Shown here in pieces: positions 33,986 to 43,900 of a stretch of DNA of 64,000 bases (position 1 is its first letter; every line of letters starts with the position of its first letter). Source of the stretch: Buttiauxella noackiae ATCC 51607. GTDB lineage: Bacteria > Pseudomonadota > Gammaproteobacteria > Enterobacterales > Enterobacteriaceae. The stretch is from positions 310,001-374,000 of the forward strand of contig NZ_LXEO01000017.1 in assembly GCF_001654865.1 (NCBI RefSeq), written 5' to 3'. The position numbers and the translations under genes were made by a program. The notes under the pieces were generated by a model, which made no database searches, had not been told where the DNA came from, and saw only the letters and a list, made by a program, of their open reading frames with translations.

Positions 33986-35868
33986 TTTTTATCTCCTTTC
34001 GCATCATTTAGCACGTTAAGTACTGCATCTCGTGTCAATAGTGTTGGCAGGGCTTTTCCTTCGCGGATGCCTGGCCCATAGACTTGATTGAATGGCACAC
34101 CAACTTGCCCACGCTGTTTTAGGAATGCTGTTATCTCTTTTGAAGGGAGTGTCCAGTCTCCGCGTAATGCAATGACATCAGGCTCTTGCAACACAGACTG
34201 CACATCCTCACGTGAAAGAACGTTTAATTTGTTAATTTTGCAGGTGATACACCAGTCGGCAGTTACATCAATAAACACACGCTTGTTTTGCGCCAATGCA
34301 TTCTGAATTGCCTGCTCACTTAGCGGCTGCCAGACGATATTTTCTTTAACGGGAGTACTCACTGTTGACCCAAAATGCACCGGTAACAGACTAACCAGCC
34401 ATAAAGCTGAGCCCAGCATCATCACTGCCAGTATGCGGCGTAACCACACCATCCAGCGCCCAGGTTTCGGCAGTCGTAATGCCAATGAAGGGCGCATGGC
34501 AATCAGCAGCCACGGCAAACTCATGCCTACGCCAAGGGCAAGGAAAATACCCCATAAGGTTGGCAAGGATGCACCAAGTGCCACGGCAACGGCGGTGCCG
34601 AGGAATGGGGCGCTACAAGGTGTTGCCAGCAGTGTCGCCAGCGCCCCCTGCCAGAAATGCCCACTTATGCCATTGCCTCCTTGCGTAGCAATCCTGGTTG
34701 TCGCTTTCGACGAAAGCCGGAATTCAAATAGCCCAAACAGGTTGGCACTGAACACCAACATCACGACGGCCATAAAGCCAATAAACCAGGCACTCTGGAA
34801 CTGAATCCCCCATCCCACCGCCTGGTTTGTCAGACGCAGTACCGTCATTAACAGCGCCAGCGCCATAAACGAAACGAGAATACCGGCAAATGAGGCAAGA
34901 AATTGTTGGCGTATAACGCGCTGCTCTTGTTTTTCAGCCAGTAATACAGAACCGAGTTTCATCCCCAAAACGGGCAACACACATGGCATCAGGTTAAGAA
35001 TGAATCCACCGACCAGAGCCAGCAGTAACACTTGCCAGAGTACAAAGTCGCCCCCGGCTTCAGGCATAACCGGCGTTTCAGCTATCGTGATATTGCTTTG
35101 TTGAGCAATGCCGTTATCGGCGATAACCAATGAAAGATTGCGCCCACGCAGGTCTGGCCCGGCACCGTCCCAACCATCACTAACCGGTACGGTTGCCCAT
35201 AGCGTTTCACCTTCGACACGATATTTTGGTTTACCGAAACTGGCGTCCTCTGGCATATCAAAAAACAGCTCGGGTTTCTGCCAACCTGCGGAACGTGTGG
35301 CTTGCACAACCAATTCAGCGCTGTGATAACCAGCTTTCAGGCTATCGGTCAGCCCGTTATGAAGCGGCACTTTACCCATCGCTTGCGCATAATCGTGGGC
35401 AAAAGCGGCATTGCCATTCTCAGGTGTGATTTCAAAGGGCAAATCTGTCAGCAGGCAGACATCTTTGCAGGTCGAGAGCGTAAGTACGCCTGCGATTTTC
35501 TCTGTAAAAGCATCATCGAGCACCAATGGAATACTTACCGCATTGTGGTAACCCTGAGTGGTGATCCCCGCCACATCAAAACGTTGCGGCGTCGGCCAGA
35601 ACCACTGAGCAGATTTCACAGGTTCGCTCCAGACAATAGTCGGCGCAACACCACCGTCGCCCGGTGAACGCCAATAGGTTTTCCACCCTTCTTCCAGTTT
35701 CACATCCAGCAGGACACGGGTTTCACCTGGCGGTGAGGTATCTGCACGCAGCCGAACGCTGGCGTGATGATTATCGGTAGACTGAAGCCAGCCGGGTTGT
35801 GCAGCCCACGAGAATGGCAGCCATAGCAGTAGCAGGCAGAGCAACACCCGCCTAAAAAGACTCAACAT
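33982..35868 (-). CDS. scsB: DsbD-like membrane thiol reductase ScsB
   Basis: 628 residues: signal peptide, N-terminal periplasmic domain with a cysteine pair (STCKDVCLLTDL), a transmembrane DsbD core of about eight helices carrying the electron-relay cysteines in LMPCVLPVLG and ATPCSAPFLG, and a C-terminal thioredoxin domain (TADWCITCKINKL). It moves electrons from cytoplasmic thioredoxin to ScsC. Third gene from the right in the leftward scsABCD operon; 49 bases after scsA. Confidence 0.95.
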   Translation of the reverse strand: MLSLFRRVLLCLLLLWLPFSWAAQPGWLQSTDNHHASVRLRADTSPPGETRVLLDVKLEEGWKTYWRSPGDGGVAPTIVWSEPVKSAQWFWPTPQRFDVAGITTQGYHNAVSIPLVLDDAFTEKIAGVLTLSTCKDVCLLTDLPFEITPENGNAAFAHDYAQAMGKVPLHNGLTDSLKAGYHSAELVVQATRSAGWQKPELFFDMPEDASFGKPKYRVEGETLWATVPVSDGWDGAGPDLRGRNLSLVIADNGIAQQSNITIAETPVMPEAGGDFVLWQVLLLALVGGFILNLMPCVLPVLGMKLGSVLLAEKQEQRVIRQQFLASFAGILVSFMALALLMTVLRLTNQAVGWGIQFQSAWFIGFMAVVMLVFSANLFGLFEFRLSSKATTRIATQGGNGISGHFWQGALATLLATPCSAPFLGTAVAVALGASLPTLWGIFLALGVGMSLPWLLIAMRPSLALRLPKPGRWMVWLRRILAVMMLGSALWLVSLLPVHFGSTVSTPVKENIVWQPLSEQAIQNALAQNKRVFIDVTADWCITCKINKLNVLSREDVQSVLQEPDVIALRGDWTLPSKEITAFLKQRGQVGVPFNQVYGPGIREGKALPTLLTRDAVLNVLNDAKGDKK

Positions 35869-35917
35869 ATTTTTTCTCCGTAAATGAATTATCGAACTGT
35901 GTTAAACAGCCAGTGTT

Positions 35918-36283
35918 TCATTCACGGAAAACGCAAAATCGAAGATGAACTCTGAGGGTGGGCGAACTAAATGCCCTGGCGGGAGAAACAGATGATCGTT
36001 CAGCTTGTAATGGCGCAATGAGCACCAGAAGAAGACTGAAAACAAAAAATGCAGCTTCAAACAACACTGGCGGTGCGGCAAGCAATGACTTTGCACTCAA
36101 TTCGCAGGGTGTAACCGATGCACTATCTTCAATTTCAGAATTACTGCTTTGCGAGAGCATGACGCTTTGGGCAGCTTTCATTTGCAAAGCGTGCAATCCC
36201 GCCATGCGCTGCGCGGTGCAAACTAACACCACCAGACATGCCAGTAATAAAAACCACTTTGCAAAATGCTTCCGTTTAAACAT
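35918..36283 (-). CDS. scsA: Small membrane protein ScsA
   Basis: 121 residues, GAGGG before the ATG. Two hydrophobic spans (WFLLLACLVVLVCTAQ and FEAAFFVFSLLLVLIAPL) with a periplasmic part between holding a lone TPCEL cysteine. Length and position at the head of scsBCD fit ScsA, which protects against copper and hydrogen peroxide in Salmonella. Sequence conservation in this family is low, so the name rests largely on context. Confidence 0.8.
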   Translation of the reverse strand: MFKRKHFAKWFLLLACLVVLVCTAQRMAGLHALQMKAAQSVMLSQSSNSEIEDSASVTPCELSAKSLLAAPPVLFEAAFFVFSLLLVLIAPLQAERSSVSPARAFSSPTLRVHLRFCVFRE

Positions 36284-36473
36284 GAATCCCTCGCATTATA
36301 TGAACCGCATATCTTAACCAGTCGTTCTCGTTTGGCAACTGATGTGCTGTAAAGATATGTCTGCACACCTGCACAGCTCGGTTTGATTGTTTTATCAGCA
36401 AACGAACCTGCAACGTGATAACAGGCTTTGACAAGCCCGAAACGCATCGCTAATATGCGCCCCGTTAACCGAT

Positions 36474-36549
36474 TCCTCTGTAGTTCAGTCGGTAGAACGG
36501 CGGACTGTTAATCCGTATGTCACTGGTTCGAGTCCAGTCAGAGGAGCCA
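36474..36549 (+). tRNA. tRNA-Asn (anticodon GUU), copy 1
   Basis: 76 bases with CCA encoded; anticodon loop CTGTTAA. Identical to the copy at 40182. About 20 bases of 5' flank (ATGCGCCCCGTTAACCGA) are shared too. Confidence 0.97.
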
Positions 36550-36557
36550 TATTTAAG

Positions 36558-36585
36558 AAGCCTGCTTATTTAAGCAGGCTTTTTG
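36558..36585 (+). terminator. Terminator of tRNA-Asn copy 1
   Basis: AAGCCTGCTT, ATTT loop, AAGCAGGCTT, then TTTTG. Confidence 0.9.
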
Positions 36586-36678
36586 CTTTTCTGCCCTTAC
36601 CACCCCCTTCCGTTCTCTCCCGTCGATGACATACTATCGAAGCAGCCCTGCTTAGAATCAGCAGGATAAGGAGAGAAA

Positions 36679-38139
36679 ATGACGCATCAGACAGCCGACA
36701 CAGCCCTTACCCCGAACCAGGCCCTCGATAAATTAGAGGAGCTGTACGATGCCTCGGTCAATGCTCTGCGCGACGCCATTGGCCAGTATGTTGAAAACGG
36801 CGCACTACCTGAAATTGAAAAACGTGCGGCCGGTTTATTTGTCTACCCGGAGTTACGCGTCAGTTGGGATGGCACCGTACATCACCCAAATAAAACCCGT
36901 GCCTATGCCCGCTTCACCCATTCTGGCAGTTACACCACCACCGTCACCCGCCCTGCTTTATTCCGCCATTACCTCGCCGAACAACTCACACTGCTTTATG
37001 ACGACTACGGCGCACAAATTGAAGTGGGGTTATCGCAGCATGAAATCCCCTATCCCTATGTGATTGATGGTTCCAGTTTGTCGCTGGACCGCTCAATGAG
37101 TGCCGGTTTGCCTCGCCATTTCCCGACAACCGAACTGGCACAAATTGGCGATGAGACAGCAGATGGATTATTCCACCCTACCGAGTTCTACCCGCTTTCG
37201 CATTTTGATGCCCGCCGCGTCGATTTTTCGCTCGCGCGTTTGCGCCACTACACCGGCACTCCGGTTGAACATTTTCAGTCTTTTGTGTTGTTCACCAACT
37301 ACACCCGTTATGTGGACGAATTTGTGCGCTGGGGTTGCCAGCAGATCCTTGATCCAGAAAGCCCGTATGTCGCACTTTCCTGCGCCGGAGGTGTGTGGTT
37401 GACAGCCGACAGCCAGGCACCGGAAGAAGCCATTTCCGATCTCGCCTGGAAAAAACACCAGATGCCAGCCTGGCACTTGATCGACGCCAACGGCACCGGT
37501 ATCACGTTAGTGAATATCGGTGTTGGTCCATCGAACGCAAAAACCATTTGTGACCACCTGGCGGTGTTGCGCCCGGCGGCGTGGTTGATGATTGGCCACT
37601 GCGGTGGGCTACGTGAAAGCCAGTCGATTGGCGATTATGTTCTGGCCCATGCATATCTGCGTGATGACCACGTTCTGGATGCAGTGCTGCCGCCGGATAT
37701 CCCAATCCCAAGCATTGCCGAAGTGCAGCGTGCGCTCTACGACGCAACCAAACTGGTGAGCGGCATGCCGGGTGAAGAAGTTAAGCAACGTTTGCGTACC
37801 GGGACTGTCGTCACCACCGACGATCGTAACTGGGAGCTGCGCTATTCCGCATCGGCCTTGCGGTTCAATCTCAGCCGCGCTGTCGCTATTGATATGGAAA
37901 GCGCCACCATTGCCGCACAGGGTTATCGCTTCCGCGTGCCGTATGGCACGCTGTTATGTGTTTCCGATAAACCGTTGCACGGTGAAATTAAACTCCCCGG
38001 CCAGGCCAATCGCTTTTATGAAGGGGCAATTTCGGAGCACTTGCAGATTGGTATCTGCGCGATTGATCTCTTGCGAGCTGAAGGCGAACGCCTGCACTCA
38101 CGCAAATTACGCACGTTTAATGAACCTCCTTTCCGTTAA
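36679..38139 (+). CDS. amn: AMP nucleosidase
   Basis: 486 residues (E. coli 484), strong GGAG before the ATG. The N-terminal AMP-nucleosidase domain (~residues 1-180) is followed by a nucleoside-phosphorylase fold with VNIGVGPSNAKTICDHLAVL and the catalytic acidic region AVAIDMESATIAAQGYRF. It hydrolyses AMP to adenine and ribose-5-phosphate, controlling the AMP pool. It is followed after 12 bases by an aminopeptidase gene, with which it may form an operon; that neighbour is not present beside amn in E. coli K-12. Confidence 0.96.
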   Translation: MTHQTADTALTPNQALDKLEELYDASVNALRDAIGQYVENGALPEIEKRAAGLFVYPELRVSWDGTVHHPNKTRAYARFTHSGSYTTTVTRPALFRHYLAEQLTLLYDDYGAQIEVGLSQHEIPYPYVIDGSSLSLDRSMSAGLPRHFPTTELAQIGDETADGLFHPTEFYPLSHFDARRVDFSLARLRHYTGTPVEHFQSFVLFTNYTRYVDEFVRWGCQQILDPESPYVALSCAGGVWLTADSQAPEEAISDLAWKKHQMPAWHLIDANGTGITLVNIGVGPSNAKTICDHLAVLRPAAWLMIGHCGGLRESQSIGDYVLAHAYLRDDHVLDAVLPPDIPIPSIAEVQRALYDATKLVSGMPGEEVKQRLRTGTVVTTDDRNWELRYSASALRFNLSRAVAIDMESATIAAQGYRFRVPYGTLLCVSDKPLHGEIKLPGQANRFYEGAISEHLQIGICAIDLLRAEGERLHSRKLRTFNEPPFR

Positions 38140-38151
38140 GAGAACATAATA

Positions 38152-39930
38152 ATGCAACACACATCACCCCTGGCTGCCTTGCGCAGCCTGCTTAAAGAGC
38201 GCGAACTGGATGGCATGCTGGTTCCGCGCACCGACGCCTGGCAGAGTGAATATTGCGCGCCTTATGACGACAAACTGGAGTTTATCAGTGGTTTTGACGG
38301 TTCAGCGGGCCTGGCGCTGATTCTGGCTGACCGCGCGTTGCTGTTCGTTGATGGCCGCTATCAGGTTCAAGCGCGCCAGCAGGTAAACCTTGAAGAGTTT
38401 GAAATCCATCATTTACACGATGAACCTATTCATCTCTGGCTTCAGGAAAACTTGTCAGTTGGTAAACGTATCGCGTTTGAACCTCTGCTGATGGTCAACA
38501 GCCAATATGAAAGCCTGCGTACCAGTGGCTGCGACCTGGTTGCTGTGGATGATGATCCGATCAATAAAATTTGGGCGACGCGCCCGGCGATACCTCGTGG
38601 CCTGATACGCCAGATGCCTGATGAGATTAGCGGGGAATCAACCGCATCTAAATGCGCCCGTGTCGCACAAGCGTTGGCGCGTAAAGGTGTAAATTTTCTC
38701 GCACTCACTTTGCCTGACAACATTGCCTGGTTGCTTAATGTTCGTGGTTCAGATATCCCGACAAGCCCGGTGCCGCTTTCGTTTGCGCTGGTCAAAAACG
38801 ACGGTGCCGTTGAGTGGTTTGTTGACGAGGCGAAACTGCAACAACTCGATAGTTCAGTGCTGGAGTCAATCGCCATCCATAGCCCGGATGCATTCCTCAC
38901 ACGTTGCCAGCAACTGGCGGCCGGCAAACGCTTCTTGCTTGATGGCGATAACACGCCAGTTGCCGTGCGCTTTGCCGTGGAACAAGGCGGTGGTGACATC
39001 GAATGGCAGCCAGATCCAATCACACTAATGAAAGCCAATAAGAACGATATCGAACTGGAAGGGTACCGTTCAAGCCATATTCAGGACGGTGCCGCCTGGA
39101 TTAATTTCCTTGCATGGCTTAGCCATGAAGTCCCACTACGTGAAGCCGCTGGTAACCCGATTACTGAACTTGAGGCGCAGGAAAAGCAGCTCGCGTTCCG
39201 TCAAGAATGCGACAACTTCATTGAGCAAAGTTTTGGTACCATTTCCGCGGCAGCGGGTAATGCGGCGATGTGCCATTACCACAGCGCGCCGGAAACCAAC
39301 TTTGCGATCACCGGGCATGAATTTTATCTCAACGATTCCGGTGGGCAGTATTTCAACGGTACAACCGATGCCACACGCACGCTGAACTTTGGACAACTCG
39401 ATGCTCAACGCCGTCTACACTACACCGCGGTTCTGAAAGGCTTCCTGTCGCTGATTTCGCTGCAATTCCCGCAAGGGACACAAGGCCACCAACTGGACGC
39501 ATTTGCACGCCGCCCGCTTTGGGAACTGGGCCTGGATTATGATCACGGCACGGGTCACGGTGTCGGTCACAACATGCTGATTCATGAAAACCCGCACCGT
39601 ATGGCGAAAAAAGTGAATCCATGGCCAATGCTGCCGGGCAATGTGCTAACCATCGAACCGGGTTATTACCTGGCAGGTAGCCACGGCATTCGTATTGAAA
39701 ACCAGGTTGAAGTTGTCGCTTCAATACCGGGGTTCTGCAAATTCGCCTCACTGACGCTCATCCCGATTGATTTAAGCGCGGTGGAGTTGCCATTGTTAAG
39801 TGAGCAAGAGATTGCCTGGCTTGATGATTACCACCAGTTGGTGCGGGAAACATTGTCGCCACTCGTTTCCAGTACTGCGCGTCCATGGCTGATAGAGGCA
39901 ACTGCGCCAGTCAGAACGCAACGTATGTAA
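38152..39930 (+). CDS. M24-family Xaa-Pro aminopeptidase
   Basis: 592 residues: two creatinase-like N-terminal domains and a C-terminal pita-bread peptidase. Metal ligands are visible: the two aspartates in LNDSGGQYFNGTTDATRTL, the histidine in HGTGHGVGHNM, and glutamates in TIEPGYYL and IRIENQVEV. This is the long (~600 aa) cytosolic XPNPEP1-like aminopeptidase P family rather than E. coli PepP (441 aa). It removes N-terminal residues before proline. A Rho-independent terminator sits at 40059-40085. Confidence 0.9.
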   Translation: MQHTSPLAALRSLLKERELDGMLVPRTDAWQSEYCAPYDDKLEFISGFDGSAGLALILADRALLFVDGRYQVQARQQVNLEEFEIHHLHDEPIHLWLQENLSVGKRIAFEPLLMVNSQYESLRTSGCDLVAVDDDPINKIWATRPAIPRGLIRQMPDEISGESTASKCARVAQALARKGVNFLALTLPDNIAWLLNVRGSDIPTSPVPLSFALVKNDGAVEWFVDEAKLQQLDSSVLESIAIHSPDAFLTRCQQLAAGKRFLLDGDNTPVAVRFAVEQGGGDIEWQPDPITLMKANKNDIELEGYRSSHIQDGAAWINFLAWLSHEVPLREAAGNPITELEAQEKQLAFRQECDNFIEQSFGTISAAAGNAAMCHYHSAPETNFAITGHEFYLNDSGGQYFNGTTDATRTLNFGQLDAQRRLHYTAVLKGFLSLISLQFPQGTQGHQLDAFARRPLWELGLDYDHGTGHGVGHNMLIHENPHRMAKKVNPWPMLPGNVLTIEPGYYLAGSHGIRIENQVEVVASIPGFCKFASLTLIPIDLSAVELPLLSEQEIAWLDDYHQLVRETLSPLVSSTARPWLIEATAPVRTQRM

Positions 39931-40085
39931 GCCCTTAAAGGGCTAACACCATCAGTTTAAGAGCGAGGTATCCGGGGCGACCACCGGGTTTGGCTTCCCC
40001 CGGAAACAGATCCCGGTGTTTCCCCTCATTCATTGGCTTAAGTGAAAGGTGTTACTCTAAGAGCCGTGTTTTGCGGCTCTTTTCT
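39931..40085 (+). ncRNA. Structured transcribed region and terminator after the aminopeptidase gene, possible small RNA
   Basis: Several pairing segments lie within 150 bases: AGCCC/GGGCT at once after the stop; AACACC (39945) with GGTGTT (40048); GAGG (39965) with CCTC (40023); and two competing stems, CCGGGG with CCCCGG and CACCGGG with CCCGGTG. It ends in a textbook terminator (AAGAGCCG, loop, CGGCTCTT, then TTCTTC at 40059-40086). Nested structure closed by a terminator suggests a stable RNA or a processed 3' UTR. I do not recognise a known family. Confidence 0.4.
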
Positions 40086-40181
40086 TCTTTTTGCCGATTA
40101 AACCAGCAATCAAACACATTTCACCTAAACAGCCTTTGACAACCCAGTAGCCGCTAGTTACTATGCGCCCCGTTAACCGAT

Positions 40182-40257
40182 TCCTCTGTAGTTCAGTCGG
40201 TAGAACGGCGGACTGTTAATCCGTATGTCACTGGTTCGAGTCCAGTCAGAGGAGCCA
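40182..40257 (+). tRNA. tRNA-Asn (anticodon GUU), copy 2
   Basis: Identical over 76 bases to the copy at 36474, with the same short 5' flank. E. coli likewise has several asn tRNA genes in this neighbourhood. Confidence 0.97.
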
Positions 40258-40265
40258 TATTTGAG

Positions 40266-40297
40266 AAGCCCGCTTAGGAAACTAAGCGGGCTTTTTG
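40266..40297 (+). terminator. Terminator of tRNA-Asn copy 2
   Basis: AAGCCCGCTTAG, GAAA loop, CTAAGCGGGCTT, then TTTTG; also serves as a barrier to the converging ldtA transcript. Confidence 0.9.
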
Positions 40298-40315
40298 CTT
40301 TTCAGAATTTGTATT

Positions 40316-41251
40316 TTATAGCTGCCCTGCTTTTCCGGGTTCAATGCTAATTGGCACCGGCATCCCGGAACGACGCGTCAACGCGGCGCTCGCTATACCT
40401 GCATCTACGCCAGAACCTTGCGTCATATCGCGCAGTGCCGATGTCATTGGTAGCGGGACTTTCTTGTCAGACTCAAACTCCGCACGGTTACGGGACAGCG
40501 GCTCATGCACTTCCAGCCAATGCCTCCCGTCCGGTTCGACCGTTGCTTTCACCGGCTGGTCAATCAGCTGTACACGCGTCCCCACCGGCACATTATCAAA
40601 CAGATACTTTATGTCGTCTTTACGTAGGCGAATGCAACCCTGGCTAACGCGCAGGCCGATACCAAAGTTGGCGTTAGTGCCGTGAATAGCGTAAAGCTTG
40701 CCGATGTAAATCGCATACAGCCCCATCGGGTTATCCTCACCCGGCGGTACATATGCTGGCAGCGTTTTCCCCTCTTTCGCATATTCGCGTCGAGTATTAG
40801 GTGTGGGAGTCCAGCCTGGAGCTTCCTGCTTACGCTCAACCCTCGTCACCCAGTTACGCGGGGTTTCCCGCCCGGCCTGTCCGATTCCAATGGGGAAGAT
40901 CTCAACCGTATTGCTCTGATCCGGGTAGTAGTAAAGCCGCATTTCGGCGACGTTAATCACGATGCCCTGGCGTATGGTGTCAGGCAAAATCACTTGCTGT
41001 GGAATTGTTAACTGGGTACCGGCTTTTGGCAGAAATGGATCAACACCTGGATTAGCTTCCAGCATATTGCTGAGCCCCTGCCCGTACTGCGCTGCATAAT
41101 ACTCCAACGGCTCAGTATTCCCTTCAGGAATGCTAACGGTTATCGGCGAGCCAACCAGACGGCTCCCGTCAGGTGGAAGCATATAGGTAACGGCCTGGAC
41201 GCTACAGGTAACGGTGGCAAGCACAAAGGCAAGCGAGGATAAGCGAATCAT
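40316..41251 (-). CDS. ldtA: L,D-transpeptidase LdtA (ErfK)
   Basis: 311 residues from the ATG at 41251 (AGGGA before it; a longer frame adds 7 unlikely residues). Signal peptide [20 protein letters not shown], a LysM-like segment ([20 protein letters not shown]), then the YkuD catalytic domain with [21 protein letters not shown], where the cysteine is the nucleophile and the histidine the base. It attaches Braun lipoprotein to meso-diaminopimelate in peptidoglycan. In E. coli erfK lies near cbl-nac, not next to pgsA. Confidence 0.95.
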   Translation of the reverse strand: MIRLSSLAFVLATVTCSVQAVTYMLPPDGSRLVGSPITVSIPEGNTEPLEYYAAQYGQGLSNMLEANPGVDPFLPKAGTQLTIPQQVILPDTIRQGIVINVAEMRLYYYPDQSNTVEIFPIGIGQAGRETPRNWVTRVERKQEAPGWTPTPNTRREYAKEGKTLPAYVPPGEDNPMGLYAIYIGKLYAIHGTNANFGIGLRVSQGCIRLRKDDIKYLFDNVPVGTRVQLIDQPVKATVEPDGRHWLEVHEPLSRNRAEFESDKKVPLPMTSALRDMTQGSGVDAGIASAALTRRSGMPVPISIEPGKAGQL

Positions 41252-41405
41252 AATTTCCCTATTATCAGACATGGCATTGATAAGTTAAATATAACCCTCA
41301 CTTAAGAGTTCGGTGAGGAGAGCCGCACAAAAGAGTCACTCATTTTGCTATGGTATAGGCGGAGTAATTTTCGGAATGTGGTGCTGGCGGGAGTTTGGTG
41401 TTTTT

Positions 41406-41436
41406 AAGAGATGAGCCTGGTAGGAGCTCATCTCTT
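41406..41436. terminator. Hairpin between pgsA and ldtA
   Basis: AAGAGATGAGC and GCTCATCTCTT around a 9-base loop. It is 17 bases past the pgsA stop. The T-run is on the wrong side for pgsA, so termination is plausible but not clear. Confidence 0.5.
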
Positions 41437-41452
41437 GTGTCTGATGCGGTTA

Positions 41453-42010
41453 TTAATTGCCTGAGCTATCGAGAAGATCTTTGCTTGCCGCTTTTAAGTA
41501 CTGGAACATTGACCAGAAAGTTAATACCGCAGCGATGAAGAATAAACCGATCCCCGCGTACTCAACCCACATATTTGGGCGCCAGAGCATACCGATCAAC
41601 GCCAGCATTTGCGCCATGGTTTTGGACTTACCAATCCAGGAGACCGCAACACTGCTGCGCTTGCCAATTTCAGCCATCCATTCACGCAACGCAGAGATAA
41701 TAATTTCACGGGCAATCATTGTGGCCGCAGGCAGTGTCACCCACCATGAGTGATAATGTTCCACCACCAGCACCAGCGCAACGACGACCATAACTTTATC
41801 CGCTACCGGATCAAGGAATGCTCCAAAACGCGTGCTTTGGTTCCAGCGACGCGCCAAAAAGCCATCAAACCAGTCAGTAATTGCAGCAAACCAGAAGATA
41901 AACGCGCACAGGAAAGGTGCCCAACTGAACGGCAGATAAAAAGCCAGCACAAAGAATGGGATAAGGACGATACGAAACAGAGTAAGCAATGTCGGGATAT
42001 TAAATTGCAT
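41453..42010 (-). CDS. pgsA: CDP-diacylglycerol-glycerol-3-phosphate phosphatidyltransferase
   Basis: 185 residues, four or more membrane helices. The CDP-alcohol phosphotransferase motif D-G-x2-A-R-x8-G-x3-D-x3-D is seen in [11 protein letters not shown] followed by [13 protein letters not shown]. It makes phosphatidylglycerol phosphate, the committed step to PG and cardiolipin in the inner membrane. In E. coli the glyW tRNA gene follows pgsA; here ldtA does. Confidence 0.96.
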   Translation of the reverse strand: MQFNIPTLLTLFRIVLIPFFVLAFYLPFSWAPFLCAFIFWFAAITDWFDGFLARRWNQSTRFGAFLDPVADKVMVVVALVLVVEHYHSWWVTLPAATMIAREIIISALREWMAEIGKRSSVAVSWIGKSKTMAQMLALIGMLWRPNMWVEYAGIGLFFIAAVLTFWSMFQYLKAASKDLLDSSGN

Positions 42011-42067
42011 AGTGCTGGTTAACTGTCTGTCGTAAGTGGAAATTGTCTCTATGTTGCTACAGAGCCC

Positions 42068-43900
42068 TTAATGTTTCAACGAGTAGAAGATCTTTTCTGC
42101 CAACGCTTGCGAGATACCTGGCACTTTTGCAATTTCTTCTACGGATGCATTCTTTAATGGTTGCAATCCCCCCATATATTTCAACAACATCTGGCGACGC
42201 TTTGGCCCAACACCTTCGATTGTCTCCAGGGCGCTGGTATTTTTCACTTTTGCCCGTTTTTTACGGTGCCCGGAAATGGCATGGTCATGCGATTCATCAC
42301 GGATATGCTGGATAACATGCAAAGCAGGAGAATCTGGCGGTAGTGAGAAGCCTTCCCCTTCTGGTTCGAAGAACAACGTCTCAAGCCCGGCTTTGCGGTC
42401 CACGCCTTTTGCCACGCCAAGCAACAGGGGATGATTTTTATCCCACTCAACATCAAGTTCTGCGAAGACGGTTTTTGCCTGGCCGAGTTGCCCTTTGCCA
42501 CCGTCAATCAGGATAACGTCCGGGATTTTACTTTCGTCGATAGTTTTACCGTAACGACGACGCAGTACCTGATTCATCGCGGCATAATCATCGCCAGGTG
42601 TAATACCTTCAATGTTGTAGCGGCGATATTCCGCACGTAGCGGGCCGTTAGCATCAAAGACCACACAGGAAGCCACTGTCTGCTCACCCATGGTGTGACT
42701 AATGTCAAAACACTCCATTCTTTTAATTTCTGGCAATTCCAGCACATTGGCTAATGCCGCCAGACGTTGATGGATGGTCGACTGCTGCGCCAGACGTGTC
42801 ACCAGTGCGGTGGCCGCATTGGTCCGCGCGAGTTTAAGGTAACGTGCACGATCCCCTCGCGGTTTGGTCTGCACGTTGATACGCCGACCAGCAAGCTCCG
42901 TCAGAGAGTCTGACAACAGGTTTTTATCCGGCAAATTGAAATCGAGCAGAATTTCAGAAGGTAAGGTGCGCATCTGGCTGCCCTGCAAATAGAACTGGCC
43001 AACAAATGTTTCAACCACTTCTGACAGTTCCGTGCCATTTGGTACTTTCGGGAAGTAACTGCGACTGCCCAACACTTTACCCTGGCGGATAAACAGCACG
43101 TGCACACACGCCATACCCGAATCAAACGACACACCGATCACATCCAAATCATCACCGGTATTAGAGACAAACTGTTTCTCAGTCACACGGCGGACTGCCT
43201 GAATCTGGTCACGGATTCGCGCAGCGGCTTCAAACTCCAGGTTTTTACTCGCCTCTTCCATTCTGGCGATCAACTGGTTAAGAACCTGATCGTCTTTTCC
43301 TGAGAGGAACAAGCGCACATATTCCACCTGCTGGGCGTAATCCTCTTCACTGACCAAACCTGCAACACACGGGCCAAGACAACGCCCAATCTGATATTGC
43401 AAACAAGGACGAGAGCGATTGCGATAGACATTGTTTTCGCACTGACGAATCGGGAAGATTTTTTGTAATAACGCCAGCGTTTCGCGTACTGCGTAGCCGT
43501 TCGGGAATGGCCCGAAATATTCCCCCTTCGCATGTTTCGCCCCACGATGCATAGCAAGTCGCGGGTGTGTATCACCGCTAAGGAAAATGAAAGGATAGGA
43601 TTTGTCATCGCGCAGCAGCACGTTATAGCGTGGCTGATAAAGCTTGATGTAGTTATGCTCAAGCAGCAGCGCTTCTGTCTCGGTATGGGTTACCGTCACG
43701 TCGATATGCTGGATTAGCGCAACCAGAGCTTCCGTTTTACGGCTGGCAAGATTGCTCCTGAAGTAGCTCGACAGGCGTTTTTTAAGATCTTTGGCTTTAC
43801 CAACGTAAATAACCGTCTCACTGGCGTCATACATCCGATAGACGCCAGGTTGGCTGGTTACTGTCTTGAGAAAAGCTCGCGGGTCAAAGATTTCACTCAC
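42068..43900 (-). CDS. uvrC: Excinuclease ABC subunit C
   Basis: 610 residues, the E. coli length. N-terminal GIY-YIG nuclease ([25 protein letters not shown]) makes the 3' cut; the UVR domain near residue 205-240 contacts UvrB; the RNase H-like domain ([20 protein letters not shown]) makes the 5' cut; and the C-terminal helix-hairpin-helix pair ([25 protein letters not shown]) binds DNA. Overlaps uvrY by 8 bases, the conserved uvrY-uvrC operon. Confidence 0.97.
   Translation of the reverse strand: MSEIFDPRAFLKTVTSQPGVYRMYDASETVIYVGKAKDLKKRLSSYFRSNLASRKTEALVALIQHIDVTVTHTETEALLLEHNYIKLYQPRYNVLLRDDKSYPFIFLSGDTHPRLAMHRGAKHAKGEYFGPFPNGYAVRETLALLQKIFPIRQCENNVYRNRSRPCLQYQIGRCLGPCVAGLVSEEDYAQQVEYVRLFLSGKDDQVLNQLIARMEEASKNLEFEAAARIRDQIQAVRRVTEKQFVSNTGDDLDVIGVSFDSGMACVHVLFIRQGKVLGSRSYFPKVPNGTELSEVVETFVGQFYLQGSQMRTLPSEILLDFNLPDKNLLSDSLTELAGRRINVQTKPRGDRARYLKLARTNAATALVTRLAQQSTIHQRLAALANVLELPEIKRMECFDISHTMGEQTVASCVVFDANGPLRAEYRRYNIEGITPGDDYAAMNQVLRRRYGKTIDESKIPDVILIDGGKGQLGQAKTVFAELDVEWDKNHPLLLGVAKGVDRKAGLETLFFEPEGEGFSLPPDSPALHVIQHIRDESHDHAISGHRKKRAKVKNTSALETIEGVGPKRRQMLLKYMGGLQPLKNASVEEIAKVPGISQALAEKIFYSLKH

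Noticed and set aside
38442..39038. Leftward 198-aa frame opposite the aminopeptidase
   Set aside because: Antisense to a well-supported enzyme gene; serine/arginine-rich composition is typical of shadow frames.
36474..40257. tRNA-Asn pair as ends of an integrated element
   Set aside because: No integrase or mobility gene lies between them; amn is a core gene. They are simply duplicated tRNA genes.
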